Of a stretch of DNA of 64,000 bases, positions 54,235 to 64,000 are shown one piece after another. The DNA is from Erinaceus europaeus (Eukaryota; Chordata; Mammalia; Eulipotyphla; Erinaceidae). The notes under the pieces were generated by a model that saw only the letters and a list, made by a program, of their open reading frames with translations, was not told where the DNA came from and did no database searches. The position numbers and the translations under genes were made by a program. Location: the NCBI RefSeq assembly GCF_950295315.1, contig NC_080179.1, forward strand, positions 69,749,115 through 69,813,114, in the 5' to 3' direction. Numbering within the stretch: position 1 is the stretch's first letter; each line of letters begins with the position of its first letter.

Positions 54235-54375
54235 GGAGAGCTATTAAGAATTATGAATTCACCTTCTTTACCTCACCCTGGACAGAGCTTGAAGGAATCA
54301 TGTCCCATGAGATAAACCAGAAAGAGAAGGATGAATATGGGATGATCTCACTCATGGGCAGAAATTGAAAAAAAA
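54235..54375 (+). mobile_element. L1 ORF2 terminus fragment
   Basis: ATGAATTCACCTTCTTTACC, CTGGACAGAGCTTGAAGG, GATGAATATGGGATGATC and a poly-A. Confidence 0.8.
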
Positions 54376-54571
54376 AAAAAAAGAAAGAAAAGAAAATGGA
54401 TGTGCAATGACTCTGAACAATATAGACCCAAGATTGAATCCTTGAATGCAGCTTTCACAAGTTTACTGTATGGCTTCCCCTTCCTCCTCCTCTTCTTTCC
54501 ATTCTTCTCTTCCTCTTCCTCCTCCGTCTCCTTCTTCATCTGCTCCTTCCTCCCACCTCCTTCTTTCTCTC
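54376..54571. repeat. Unique-looking sequence with a (TCC)-rich tract
   Basis: Pyrimidine-rich TCCTCC/TTC stretch at about 54478-54570, adjoining a SINE-D in reverse complement. Confidence 0.6.
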
Positions 54572-54722
54572 TCTGTTTTTAGCTAGAGACTAGAATGAGG
54601 GAGAGAGTGAAAGAAACCACAGCACCAAAGCTTCCTTCAGTGTGGTAGGGGCCAGACTCAAACCTGGGTTGCATATGTGGTGGAGGAACACATTATCCAA
54701 ACGAACTATTTCTGCAGCCCCA
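54572..54722 (-). mobile_element. SINE-D
   Basis: AGCACCAAAGCTTCCTTCAG, TGTGGTAGGGGCCAGACTC, AACCTGGGTTGCATATGTGG and ACATTATCCAAACGAAC. Confidence 0.85.
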
Positions 54723-55374
54723 GAGTTTTCGAATCTCAGCTTCTTGTCCGTCAAGTGAGGATGTCACTAATACCACTGAGAGCTGCCGCACATCACAAAA
54801 AGCATAGCATGTATGAAAGCGCGCTGACTGATGCTCACTTTCAGGAAAGGTTGTGCTTCATTCTCCGATCTTCTCACAGCTATGTTATTTCCATCAGCAG
54901 ATCTCCCTGCCATCGGGTATGTGGGAACTTTTGTCTTTCTAATTGCTGATTTGTGGTTACAGTGGTTGTTAATGAAAATAGCTGGAGGTTGCTGCTTTCC
55001 TCTCTGCATCTTGTCCTGAACCTGTGCAATTTTGAAGTCTAGAAAGTTGGATTTCTGGTTTCATTCCAATATTCTTCTGCCAAGGTTTTTTTTTTTTCCT
55101 TCCAGAAAACAAACTATTTTAATAATGCATGAGGCTTATAATTCATGTGTCTCACAATTTGCAGTAAACAGAACAAAACGTCCTTCAGTCATAAAGTGTG
55201 TTCATGGTAGGGCAACGAATTACACTTCTGCAACCCGGGAGAGAGGACATTTGATGGTGGGCTCCTTTGGGGGAGGAGTGGGGGGCCATGCACTATATCT
55301 TGGCTGTGATTCTTCCTGATGTTTCAAAGCTGGAGCTCATGACAACAACATGTGAGCTTTGACATCAATAAAAC
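54723..55374. other. No recognisable feature
   Basis: Unique-looking. Overlapping 60-95 residue frames on both strands have no recognisable domain. Confidence 0.5.
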
Positions 55375-55905
55375 TAGTTGGATCATTGACCCCTTGGAAG
55401 AGACCTCAGATAGAAACTATTAGCTTTCTCCAAAACGGAGACCCCAAATCTTCATCTGCAATATTCTTATCTTGAGGCTCATGACTAGTCAACAATTTGC
55501 TTTGCTTTATATCTTAACTTTTTCAGCCACCAGGTTCCAGACACTATCATGATGCCATCCTGACTTCCCTGGACAGATGACCCCACCCCCACACCATGTC
55601 CTGGAGTCCCACCAACCCAGATTCCTGCCCCACTAGAGAAAGAGAGAAAGACAGGCTGGGAGTACGGATCAAGCTGTCAATGCCCATGTTCAGCAGGGAA
55701 GCAATTACAGAAGCCAGACCTTCCACCTTCTGCACCCCATAATGACCCTGGGTCCATACTCCTAGAGGGATAAAGAATAGGAAAACTGTCAGGGGAGGGG
55801 ATGGGATAAGGAGTTCTGATGGTGGGAATTGTATGGAACTGTACCCCTCTTATTCTATGGTCTTGTAAATACTTCCATTTTATAAATAAAAAAAATTTTT
55901 TAAAA
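55375..55905 (+). mobile_element. L1-B 3' UTR and tail
   Basis: GGAGACCCCAAATCTTCATC, GCCACCAGGTTCCAGACAC, GGACAGATGACCCCACC, GCAATTACAGAAGCCAGACC, GTCAGGGGAGGGGATGGGA and GTACCCCTCTTATTCTATGG, then TTTATAAATAAAAA. Confidence 0.85.
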
Positions 55906-56464
55906 ATAACTCACTGATGTCTTTAAATGGGTCATGAGTCCAGAAGTTCTCTCCAAAATTTAACTAGCCCAGTCATGGCTGCAATGAAGGGTAGGAGTGG
56001 AGAATTCTTCCAATAAACAAGGTTCTTTCTACTACTGTGTCAGGGTGGCTCTAGAACTTACAGACCATGTAGAGCCCAACTAGAAATGCTAGAAACAGCT
56101 CTCTTCTCACATCTTGCCAAAGGCAGGCTTGTGTGTTTGTGAAGATGGCCTTTGGGTCAGTGGAAAAATGAGGGACGACTCAATAAATGGTGATGTTCTC
56201 CATCTATATATTTATCGCCATCCTTAAATGTCCATCTCACAAGAGTAGGAAGTTGTGTCTATGTTTATTCACTTCCATACACACAGAATCCCAAGCATGC
56301 TTTTCACTATTGCCTGTGTGTCCACTTTCCAGTTTGTGTTATTATTATAAACCTAAATGCGACACAGGAATTAAAATATGTGAACTGAGATTGTGTATTG
56401 TGTATAGCAATTTCCTCAAAAATAATGTGAAAAGTAAAAAAAAAAAAACGTCTAAAACAGTCTC
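55906..56464. other. No recognisable feature
   Basis: Unique-looking. The 121-residue frame at 56187-56552 ends in a SINE and shows no domain. Confidence 0.5.
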
Positions 56465-56640
56465 TCTCAGGCTGTCAAAACAGCTCACTTGGATAGTGTT
56501 TTGCTTTTCTGAGTTCATGATCCTGGTTTCAGTGTGGCCGCCACAGCACTGAAAAAAAGCTTCAGTGATTTCATTTCTTTCCTTCTCTCTCTCTTTCTAG
56601 CTCTCTCTGTCTTTATCTGAAAAAGTCAGGCTGGGAGCAG
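56465..56640 (+). mobile_element. SINE-D
   Basis: GCTGTCAAAACAGCTCACTTGG, ATAGTGTTTTGCTTTTCTG, CCTGGTTTCAGTG, GCCACAGCACTGAAAAAAGC, a CT-rich block and CTGAAAAAGTCAGGCTGGG. Confidence 0.88.
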
Positions 56641-56661
56641 TGAAGCCCTAGAGATAATAGA

Positions 56662-56662
56662 A

Positions 56663-56698
<36 letters not shown>

Positions 56699-56699
56699 A
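56662..56699. repeat. (AT)n(GT)n microsatellite
   Basis: About 8 AT units then 9 GT units, directly behind the SINE-D. Confidence 0.92.
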
Positions 56700-57164
56700 T
56701 CAAGTATAAAATATACAATAATACTATTTTATATAAAGTAAAAAAGCAAAATATACTTATAGATTTACATGTGAAATTTATGAACAATATTATGAAGCAT
56801 ACTAAGGAAAATACATGTCAAATACAGGCATTATCTTTGAGAAAATAACAGAGAAAAAAGAGAATGATACTCACTGGGTCTCCCTTAATGGTGGTGGAGA
56901 AATATTCTTTCTTTTTTTATCTCTCTCACATGTTCTCACTCGGTGTCTCATAGGAAAATTAAAAAATAAATAAATCATTGGGTCAGGGAGATGACTCAGT
57001 CATATAATGCACAAGTAAGACTCTGGATTTGAGCTCTAGGGCTGAATTCAAGGAAGAATAAATTTAAAAAGAAAAGGAAATTATAAGTTAAAACTTTTTA
57101 CAATATTTAACATTGTTCATATAGTTGAGCCACAAAATAGGAGACCAAATGCACACATCTCTTT
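56700..57164. other. Mostly unrecognised; SINE-D-like head at about 56980-57060
   Basis: GGGTCAGGGAGATGACTCAGTC and ATATAATGCACAAGTAAGAC resemble a decayed SINE head. Confidence 0.4.
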
Positions 57165-57318
57165 TTGCTTTTTTAATATTTTATTAGAGAGAGAGAGAGA
57201 GGCACCAGATCACTGTTCAACTTTTGCTTATGGTGGTGCTGGGGATTGAACCTGGACCTCAGAGTCTCAAACATCAGAGTCTTTTGCATAACCATTATGC
57301 TATCTTACCAGTCCTTTA
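57165..57318 (-). mobile_element. SINE-B
   Basis: GGCACCAGATCACTGTTCAAC, TTATGGTGGTGCTGGGGATTG, CATCAGAGTCTTTTGCATAAC and CATTATGCTATCTTACC. Confidence 0.85.
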
Positions 57319-57609
57319 TTACTGTTTTGAGAAAAAAAAATTATAAACTGAAAATGCCCCTTTGTAGGATAGTCCTATCTTTCTTTGTCTAGAAAATGTT
57401 CACTGCTGCCCTGTCATCCTCCCCCTCCACAGAAGTGGTGCAACAGGCTGAGTTATTTGTTTCTTTGTGACTCAACCTCTTTACTTAAGCTAAGTTGCTT
57501 CTCAGGCTTGTCATGGAATACCTTATGGCCAGGGGCCAAGATGGCCATGACACTGGCACTTCCCAGAGTGCCTGGGGAGGTGACAGCACTGATAATTAAA
57601 TACCTTTTA
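57319..57609. other. No recognisable feature
   Basis: Short unique-looking gap. Confidence 0.5.
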
Positions 57610-58310
57610 AAAGGCAATGCTAGCATGTAGGTGGGCCAAAGATATTGTCTGGGGAGATGGTGTCAGGTTTGAAAATAGAACTAGAAGGCTGGATCAGGGA
57701 AGAGAGTAGCTCCCAAATCTGGGAAAAGTATCTACATACCTTTAACTGTAAACCCCATCAATTTGATCTGGGGTGAATTAGTACAGTCATGGGCCCTCTG
57801 GAATATACCTAAAATAGACCTCCTAACTATTTTTCAAAATGGAGACCTCAAATCTCACCTGCTATATTCATGCCTTTAGGTTCCAGATTATTAAATAATT
57901 TGTTCTTCTTTATCTCTTAATGCTTTTTCAGACACCAACTTAAAGATGTTATCATGACACCAACCTGAGTTCCCAGGACAGAGGACCTCACCAATGTATC
58001 CTGGAACCCAGTCTCTCCAGAGACCTGTTCCACTAGGAAAAAATAAAAACAGGCTGGGAGTTTGAGTCAACCTGCCAATGTGAATGTTCAGTGGAGAAGC
58101 AATTACAAAAGCCAGACTTTCCTTCTTTTGCACCCAATGATGATTCTGGATCCATACTCCCAGAGGGATAAAGAAAAGGAAAGCTTCCAGTGGAAGGGAT
58201 GGGATATGGAAAACTAGTGGTGGGAAATGTGTGGAATTTTACCCCTCTTATTCTATGGCTTTATTGATACTTTGTGTTTTTTTATTTTATAAATAATTTT
58301 TTTAAAGGCA
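57610..58310 (+). mobile_element. L1-B 3' UTR, long uninterrupted copy
   Basis: Module GTCTGGGGAGATGGTGTC to AACCCCATCAATTTGATC, then GGGCCCTCTGGAATATACC, CCCAGGACAGAGGACC, GCAATTACAAAAGCCAG, CATACTCCCAGAGGG and TTTTACCCCTCTTATTC. All in one orientation, so it serves as the reference for the scrambled copy at 15.8-17 kb. Confidence 0.85.
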
Positions 58311-58439
58311 ATGCTGAAAGGCCTTCTCAAGCTCTGGGTCACATATCTGTAATAAGTTTGTAATTGGTATTGTTCCTTTTGCCTTAGAACCACATGCTGA
58401 AAGGATATTGAGGATGAATAATACAGTATGTGGATATAA

Positions 58440-58476
58440 GTGTGTGTGTGTGTGTATGTGTGTGTGTGCATGTGTG
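58440..58476. repeat. (TG)n microsatellite, imperfect
   Basis: TG units with TATG and CATG interruptions. Confidence 0.9.
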
Positions 58477-59873
58477 CATTTACACAGCTCTTTGAGCTCC
58501 AAAACTACTTAAATGACCCATGCTACAGACACATGACTATTTCAAAGAACTCCCATCCAAAGCTTATTGTAATGATGGTGGTTTCCAGATAGACTGCAAC
58601 TACCAATATTATACTTGTAATAATATATGTTGAAAAGTGAACTAACCCAAGAAAAATCCACTGGAGGTAGTAATTATGTTATTCTATAACTGTTTGCTTT
58701 GTGGTCACTGAGCCTACAGCCCAAAACAGGAAGTCACATGATTCAGGACCAGTCCTTCAACATTTTTGGGCTCCAATTTCACTTGAGAAAAAAAAGGGGG
58801 GAATTTGGGTTAAACAGCAAGAAAAACTAGTTTTGTACTTTACAGAGCACTCTCTCAAGTGCTAGCTTATTCTGTTCTTCAGTGATTTGAAGTAAGTCTT
58901 GTGTCACCACCACACTTAAATGCTTTTTGTAATGAAGCAACCAGCAGTGGATCCCATCCTATGATAGTGTAAAAATTGCAGGTCAAAGTGTGGTTCTTTT
59001 TAACAGAAGGATTGCAAAGCAATTGAATTTTTTACAATATATTTTGATTAGTTATTTAACTTTGTACACAAAATGTTAAGATTTCAGTATTTTTAAACCC
59101 ATACATAGCAGATATAAATCTCCAGACAATTGACCACAGAACTTTGGTAACTGAATATTTTAATGATTCAGACATTCTTTTTTTTTTTCAGCACCATATT
59201 TTCACTCCTTATTTTTTGTTCTGAGTACTCTCTTTTCAGATAACTAGCTTCAATTCGTTGTCATTTTTTGTTTTAAATTAAGAGAAGAGCCTGGTAGACA
59301 TAATGAAAAGATCTCAGGTTTCAGTGCACCAGTTCTAGCTGATCCAGTCTGGTTCTGATGATTCCAAAATGGCTAACAAGATGCTACAACAAGCATGGTT
59401 TCTTCTCCTCCACCAACTAAATGTGTGTGAAGGGTTTTACCTGTTTGAGAGCCTCTTTTTCTGGCAGCTCTAGCTGTTTTAATCCTGGTGAAATCTTTGT
59501 GGTGAGCTCAGACTCTGTCCTTTTTTTTTTTTTTCTTCAGACTTTCTGTCCAGAATAGATCTGTGTAGATGCATGGGTACAGTTTTAGGGATCACAGTTG
59601 TAGCTTTTGGAGTGACCATGTGTAATTTAGGGACAAGATTTACAGTATATTAAATTGAACAAGAACTGAGAAATGGGGGAATATGTAGGGGTTAGGAGAC
59701 ACACTCTGGTGAAGTCCTTCCTAGTTATTAAATGTTTTCTCTCAAGCATAAGTATAAATAATTAGGTGTGAATTTGTTCTTTCAATATTCTCAGCTGTTG
59801 GCATTTGTACCTGGGGTAGAGGTAAGGATACCTGTGCAGTTGGTATTGAATGACTGACATAAAATCTTCTTGA
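58477..59873. other. No recognisable feature
   Basis: Unique-looking, about 1.4 kb. No domain-bearing frame. Confidence 0.5.
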
Positions 59874-60035
59874 GCAGGGCCAGCAAGATAGCTCAATTGG
59901 GAAAGCTCTTGCCTTGTCTTCACTATGGTACAGGTATGAACTGCCACAGGCCCTGCACTGGGAAAACTTCAGTGCTATGATTCTTTCATTCTTTATCTCT
60001 GTTCTATGTGAAAGCCAGACTTGGGTGGTGAAACC
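59874..60035 (+). mobile_element. SINE-D
   Basis: GGGCCAGCAAGATAGCTCAATTG, GGAAAGCTCTTGCCTTG, CAGGCCCTGCACTGGG and AACTTCAGTGCTATG. Confidence 0.85.
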
Positions 60036-60295
60036 CAGATGATGACCAAAAATTAGACTTTTTTCTTAAACAAGGGTTACAAAAAATTGCCAAACTCTTT
60101 GCCCAGCAGCCAAGAATTTGATGTGGAAAGAAAGCAAGCTTAACCTCTAACTGACCCTGCCCCCCAAAACACTGTGCAGTCAAACAAGTCTTCTTACCAT
60201 AAACATTAGGGATTTCTAATTCTGGTGATTCAGAAATTATGTGTGAGTCTTAGTCATCAGATTTTTTTGGTGAGATACTAATCCCTAGATGTCTG
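60036..60295. other. No recognisable feature
   Basis: Short unique-looking gap. Confidence 0.5.
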
Positions 60296-60543
60296 GTAGC
60301 CCCCCTGCTCCATCCTCCATTGCTGACATTATGGTCTATTTACATAACCAGTGTTTTGCCTGAAAGATCCCCAGCACGTTATCCCCTCAGAGTATTGTTA
60401 ATTAATCCCACCAGTTAAAACCATCACAACATTTACTAAGGATGCTTCCACCTTCCCAGCATGCCTTTTGTCTCTCTCTACCCCCTTTCCTAACCATCTC
60501 TGTTCCCAACTTGCCACTTCCGATTTTACCCTATAAAGGACTT
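60296..60543 (+). mobile_element. LTR fragment cut by the L1
   Basis: GTCTATTTACATAACCAGTG as in the 19.7 and 35.5 kb LTRs, then AGCATGCCTTTTGTC, CAACTTGCCACTTCCG and a TATA-like CCCTATAAAGG. Sequence then breaks at the L1 poly-T, so the LTR 3' part lies beyond the L1, outside the window. Confidence 0.7.
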
Positions 60544-63500
60544 CTTTTTTTTTTTTTTTCCCATTTAACAATACAACCCCCACTATTTCATTCATCATTT
60601 TTCATGGACCTGTATTCTCCCCACCCACCCACCCACCCCAGAGTCTTTTACTTTGGTGTAATACTCCAATTCCATTTCAGGTTCAACTTGTGTCTTTTCT
60701 AATCTTGTTTTTCAACTTCGTCCTGAGAGTGAGATCATCCCGTATTCATCCTTCTGTTTCTGACTTATTTCACTCAACATGATTTTTTCAAGGTCCATCC
60801 AAGATCGGCTGAAAATGGTGAAGTCACCATTTTTTACAGCTGAGTAGTATTCCATTGTGTATATATACAACAACTTGCTCAGCCACTCATCTGTTGTTGG
60901 ACACCTGGGTTGCTTCCAGGTTTTGGCTATTACAAATTGTGCTGCCAAGAACATATGTGTACACAGATCTTTTTGGATGGATGTGTTGGGTTCCTTAGGA
61001 TATATCCCCAGGAGGGGAATTGCAGGGTCATAGGGTAGGTGCATTTCTAGCTTTCTGAGAGTTCTCCAGACTGTTCTCCACAGAGGTTGGACCAACTGAC
61101 ATTCCCACCAGCAGTGCAGGAGGGTTCCTTTGACCCCACAACCTCTAGAGCATTTGCTGCTGTTACCTTTTCTGATGTGTGACATTCTCACAGGAGTGAA
61201 GTGATATCTCATTGTTGTCTTGATTTGCATTTCTCTGACAATCAGAGACTTGGAGCATTTTTTCATGTGTTTCTCGACCTTTTGGATCTCTTCTGTGGTG
61301 AATATTCTGTCCAAGTCCTCCCCCCATTTTTGTATGGGGTTATTTGTTGTCTTGTTGTTGAGTCTGGCAAGCTCTTTATATATGTTGGTTATTAAACTCT
61401 TATCTGATGTATGGCATGTAAAGATCTTCTCCCATTCTGTGAGGGGTCTCTTGGTTTGGGTAGTGGTTTCTTTTGCTGTGAAGAAGCTTTTTAATTTGAT
61501 GTAGTCCCATAGGTTTATACTTGCCTTAGTCTTCCTTGTAATTGGATTCGTTTCATTGAAAATGTCTTTACAATTTATGTGGAAAAAAGTTCTTCCAATA
61601 TTTTCCTCTAAGTATCTGATAGTTTCTGGTCTAACATCCAAGTCCTTGATCCACTTGGAATTTACTTTTGTATTTGGTGAAATACAGTGATTCAGTTTCA
61701 TTCTTTTGCATGTTTCAACCCATTGTTTCCAACACCATTTGTTGAAGAGACTCTGCTTCCCCCATATAATAGTCTGGGCCCCTTTGTCAAAGATTAGATG
61801 TCCATACATGTGGGGCCTCATTTCTGGGCTCTCAATTCTATTCCACTGGTCAGTGTGTCTGTTCATGTTCCAGTACCAAGCAGTTTTGATGACAATGGCC
61901 CTATAATACAGTTTGAGATCTGGCAGTGTGATGCCTCCGGTTCTGTTCTTTTTTCTCAAGATTGTTTTGGCAATTCTAGGTCTTTTCTGGTTCCAGATAA
62001 ACATTTGTAGCATTTTTTCTATTCTCCTAAAAAATGTGCTTGGGATCTTGATGGGGATAGCATTAAATTTGTAGATGGCTCTGGGTAATATATTCATTTT
62101 GATGATGTTAATTCTTCCAATCCATGAACATGGAATATCTTTCCACTTCTTTGTGTCTTTTTCAATTTCTTTGAGTAGTGACTCATAATTTTCAGTATAC
62201 AAGTCTTTCACTTCTTTGGTTAGGTTTATTCCTAGATATTTTATTGTTTTAGTTGCTATAGAAAAAGGAACTGATTTCTGGATTTCAATTTCTTCTAACT
62301 TAGTGTTTGCATAGAGGAATGCCACTGACTTTTGAATGTTAATTTTATAGCCTGACACATTACTGTATTGCCTGATGATTTCCAAAAGCTTCTTGCTGGA
62401 TTCCTTAGGTTTTTCCATGTATACTATCATTTCATCTGCAAATAAGGAGAGTTTGACTTCTTCTCTTCCAATCTGTATGCCTTTAATTCCTTGCTCCTGC
62501 CTGATTGCTATGGCAAGAACTTCCAACACTATGGTGAATAGTAATGGTGATAGTGGGCAGCCCTGTCTAGTGCCTGATCTGAGTGGAAATGCTTCCAGTT
62601 TTTCACCATTGAGTATGATATTGGCTGTAGGTTTGCTATATATAGACTCCACTATCTTCAGGAATTTTCCATCTATTCCTATTTTTTGTAGTGTTTTGAT
62701 CATAAAGGGATGTTGTATTTTGTCAAAGGCTTTCTCTGCATCTATTGATATGACCATGTGGTTTTTGGTCTTGCTTTTGTTGATGTGGTGGATCACATTG
62801 ATTGATTTACGTATATTAAACCAACCTTGCATGCCTGGGATAAACCCCACTTGGTCATGATGAACATTTTTTTTGATATACTGCTGTATCCAGTTAGCTA
62901 GAATTTTGTTCAATATTTTCGCATCTATGTTCATCAGAGATATTGGTCTGTAGTTTTCTTTTTTGGTTGTGTCCCTGTCTGCTTTTGGTATCAGGGTGAT
63001 GTTGGCTTCATAGAAGCTGTCAGGGAGTATTCCAGTGTCTTCAATCTTCTGGAAGACTTTTAAAAGTAGAGGTATTAGTTCTTCTTTGAAAGTTTTGTAG
63101 AATTCATTTGTAAAACCATCTGGTCCAGGACTTTTATTTTTGGGAAGATTTTTGATAACTGTTTCAATTTCATTAGCTGTGATGAGCCTGTTCATGTTAT
63201 CCACTTCCTCTTTACTTAGTTTTGGAAGTTGGTAGGTATCTAGGAAATCATTCATTTCTTCCAGGTTCTCTAGCTTGGTGGCATATAGTTGTTCATAGAA
63301 GCCTCGCATGATATGTTGAATTTCTGCAGTGTCTGTTGTGATTTCTCCTCTTTCATTTACTATCCGATTTATTTGTGTCTTCTCCCTTTTTTGTTTTGTG
63401 AGTCTGGCTAAAAGGTTTGTCGATTCTGTTTACTCTTTCAAAGAACCAACATTTACTTTCATTGATCTTTTGTATGGTTTTCCTATTCTCAATGTTATTT

Positions 63501-64000
63501 ATTTCTGCCCTAACTTTAGTAATTTCTGTCCTTCTGGTTGCTTTAGGATTCCTTTGTTGTTCTTCTTCTAGGTCTTTGAGATGTGCAATCAGGCTGTTTA
63601 TTTGTGCCTTTTCTTGTTTCCTAATGTGTGCTTGTATAGCTATGAACTTCCCTCTTAGGACTGCTTTAGCTGTGTCCCAAATATTTTGATAGCTTGTGTC
63701 TTCATTTTCATTGAACTCTCGAAACATTTTGATTTCTTCCTTGATTTCCTCTTTGACCCAGAAGTTGTTAAGAAGTGTACTGTTGAGCTTCCACATTTTG
63801 GCACTGTTACTAATCTTTTGTTGATTGTTAAGTGTTAGTTTAATTACACTGTGGTCTGAGAAGATGCTTGGGATGATTTCAGTGCTCTTGAATAGGCTGA
63901 TGCTGTCTTTGTGGCCTAACATATGGTCTATCCTTGAGAATGATCCATGTGGATTTGAGTAAAATGTGTATTCCAGTTTCTTGGGATGAATGACTCTGAA
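60544..64000 (-). mobile_element. Long young L1, running off the right edge
   Basis: Plus-strand poly-T of about 16 at 60544-60559 is the poly-A tail. The 3' UTR is short, ending in sense at TTGTTAAATGGG, about 100 bp or more before the end used by the copy at 46.76 kb. ORF2 fills the rest to the edge; ORF1 and the 5' UTR would lie outside. Confidence 0.96.
60712..64000 (-). pseudogene. L1 ORF2 (endonuclease end, reverse transcriptase, C-terminal domain), one frameshift
   Basis: Non-LTR retrotransposon polyprotein. The upstream frame, open from the window edge to 63353, contains the end of the AP-like endonuclease ([12 protein letters not shown], then FSDHSVIKL). An extra A in the run 63410-63413 shifts the frame. 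The main frame (865 codons from 63309) has [38 protein letters not shown] and, at residues 290-293, FADE where L1 normally has FADD. The CCHC-like motif C720-C724-H732-C737 is intact, though the usual Trp after C720 is Ser. The frameshift and the active-site change both argue against autonomous activity. Frames at 61220-61504 and 62375-62860 on the other strand are shadows. Confidence 0.94.

Noticed and set aside
62375..62860. 161-residue plus-strand frame
   Set aside because: Antisense shadow of L1 ORF2; likewise 18421-19008, 47541-47825 and 61220-61504.
46744..64000. Recent segmental duplication linking 46.8-48.0 kb and 60.6-61.7 kb
   Set aside because: The similarity stops at L1 boundaries and the first copy has its own 15-bp target duplication, so these are two separate insertions of one young L1 subfamily.

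Overview
The window looks like non-coding nuclear DNA of a placental mammal, very probably a hedgehog (Erinaceus). It carries dozens of copies of a tRNA-derived SINE whose head (GGTAGCGCAGYGGGTTAAGC), B box (GGTTCGAGCCC) and CT-rich body I recognise as hedgehog-type. It also carries L1 copies, solo LTRs and abundant microsatellites. I found no convincing host exon, RNA gene or prokaryotic feature. The species is recalled from memory; the repeats themselves are read from the sequence.

Repeat names used here. SINE-A: the young tRNA-derived SINE. SINE-A-long: the same with an extra 3' module (about GTGCAGGCACTGAGCCCCAG...AACCCTGGAGG). SINE-B: a short SINE around ATGCCTGAGGCT and AGCCAGAGCTGAGCAGTGCT. 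SINE-C: an older, diverged relative of SINE-A. SINE-D: a tRNA-derived SINE around GATAGCTCACTTGGATAGTG and CTTCCTTCAGTG. L1-A and L1-B: two kinds of L1 3' end. JL: a jockey-like non-LTR retrotransposon.

Layout. 0-20 kb: SINEs, 5'-truncated L1s and one scrambled L1 (15.8-18.9 kb). 19.7-20.0 kb: solo LTR with perfect 6-bp target duplication. 21.3-21.8 kb: JL inserted in a SINE-A. 22.2-25 kb: AT-rich, old L1, few SINEs. 26.0-26.8 kb: long polypyrimidine tract. 27-40 kb: nested SINE/L1/LTR mosaic with two very short JL insertions and an LTR carrying a tRNA-Gly 5' half. 41-46 kb: L1 pieces and SINEs. 46.8-48.0 kb: young L1 with exact 15-bp duplication. 49.3-52.8 kb: three JL copies in 3.5 kb, two of them internally deleted. 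60.5-64 kb: a long young L1 running off the right edge, with one frameshift and an altered reverse-transcriptase active site.

The most notable content is JL: six copies in 64 kb. They have target duplications, a fixed 3' end at the stop codon plus an AAG tail, and low divergence where comparable. Their protein resembles invertebrate jockey/CR1-type elements rather than usual placental LINEs, so horizontal transfer is a testable explanation.
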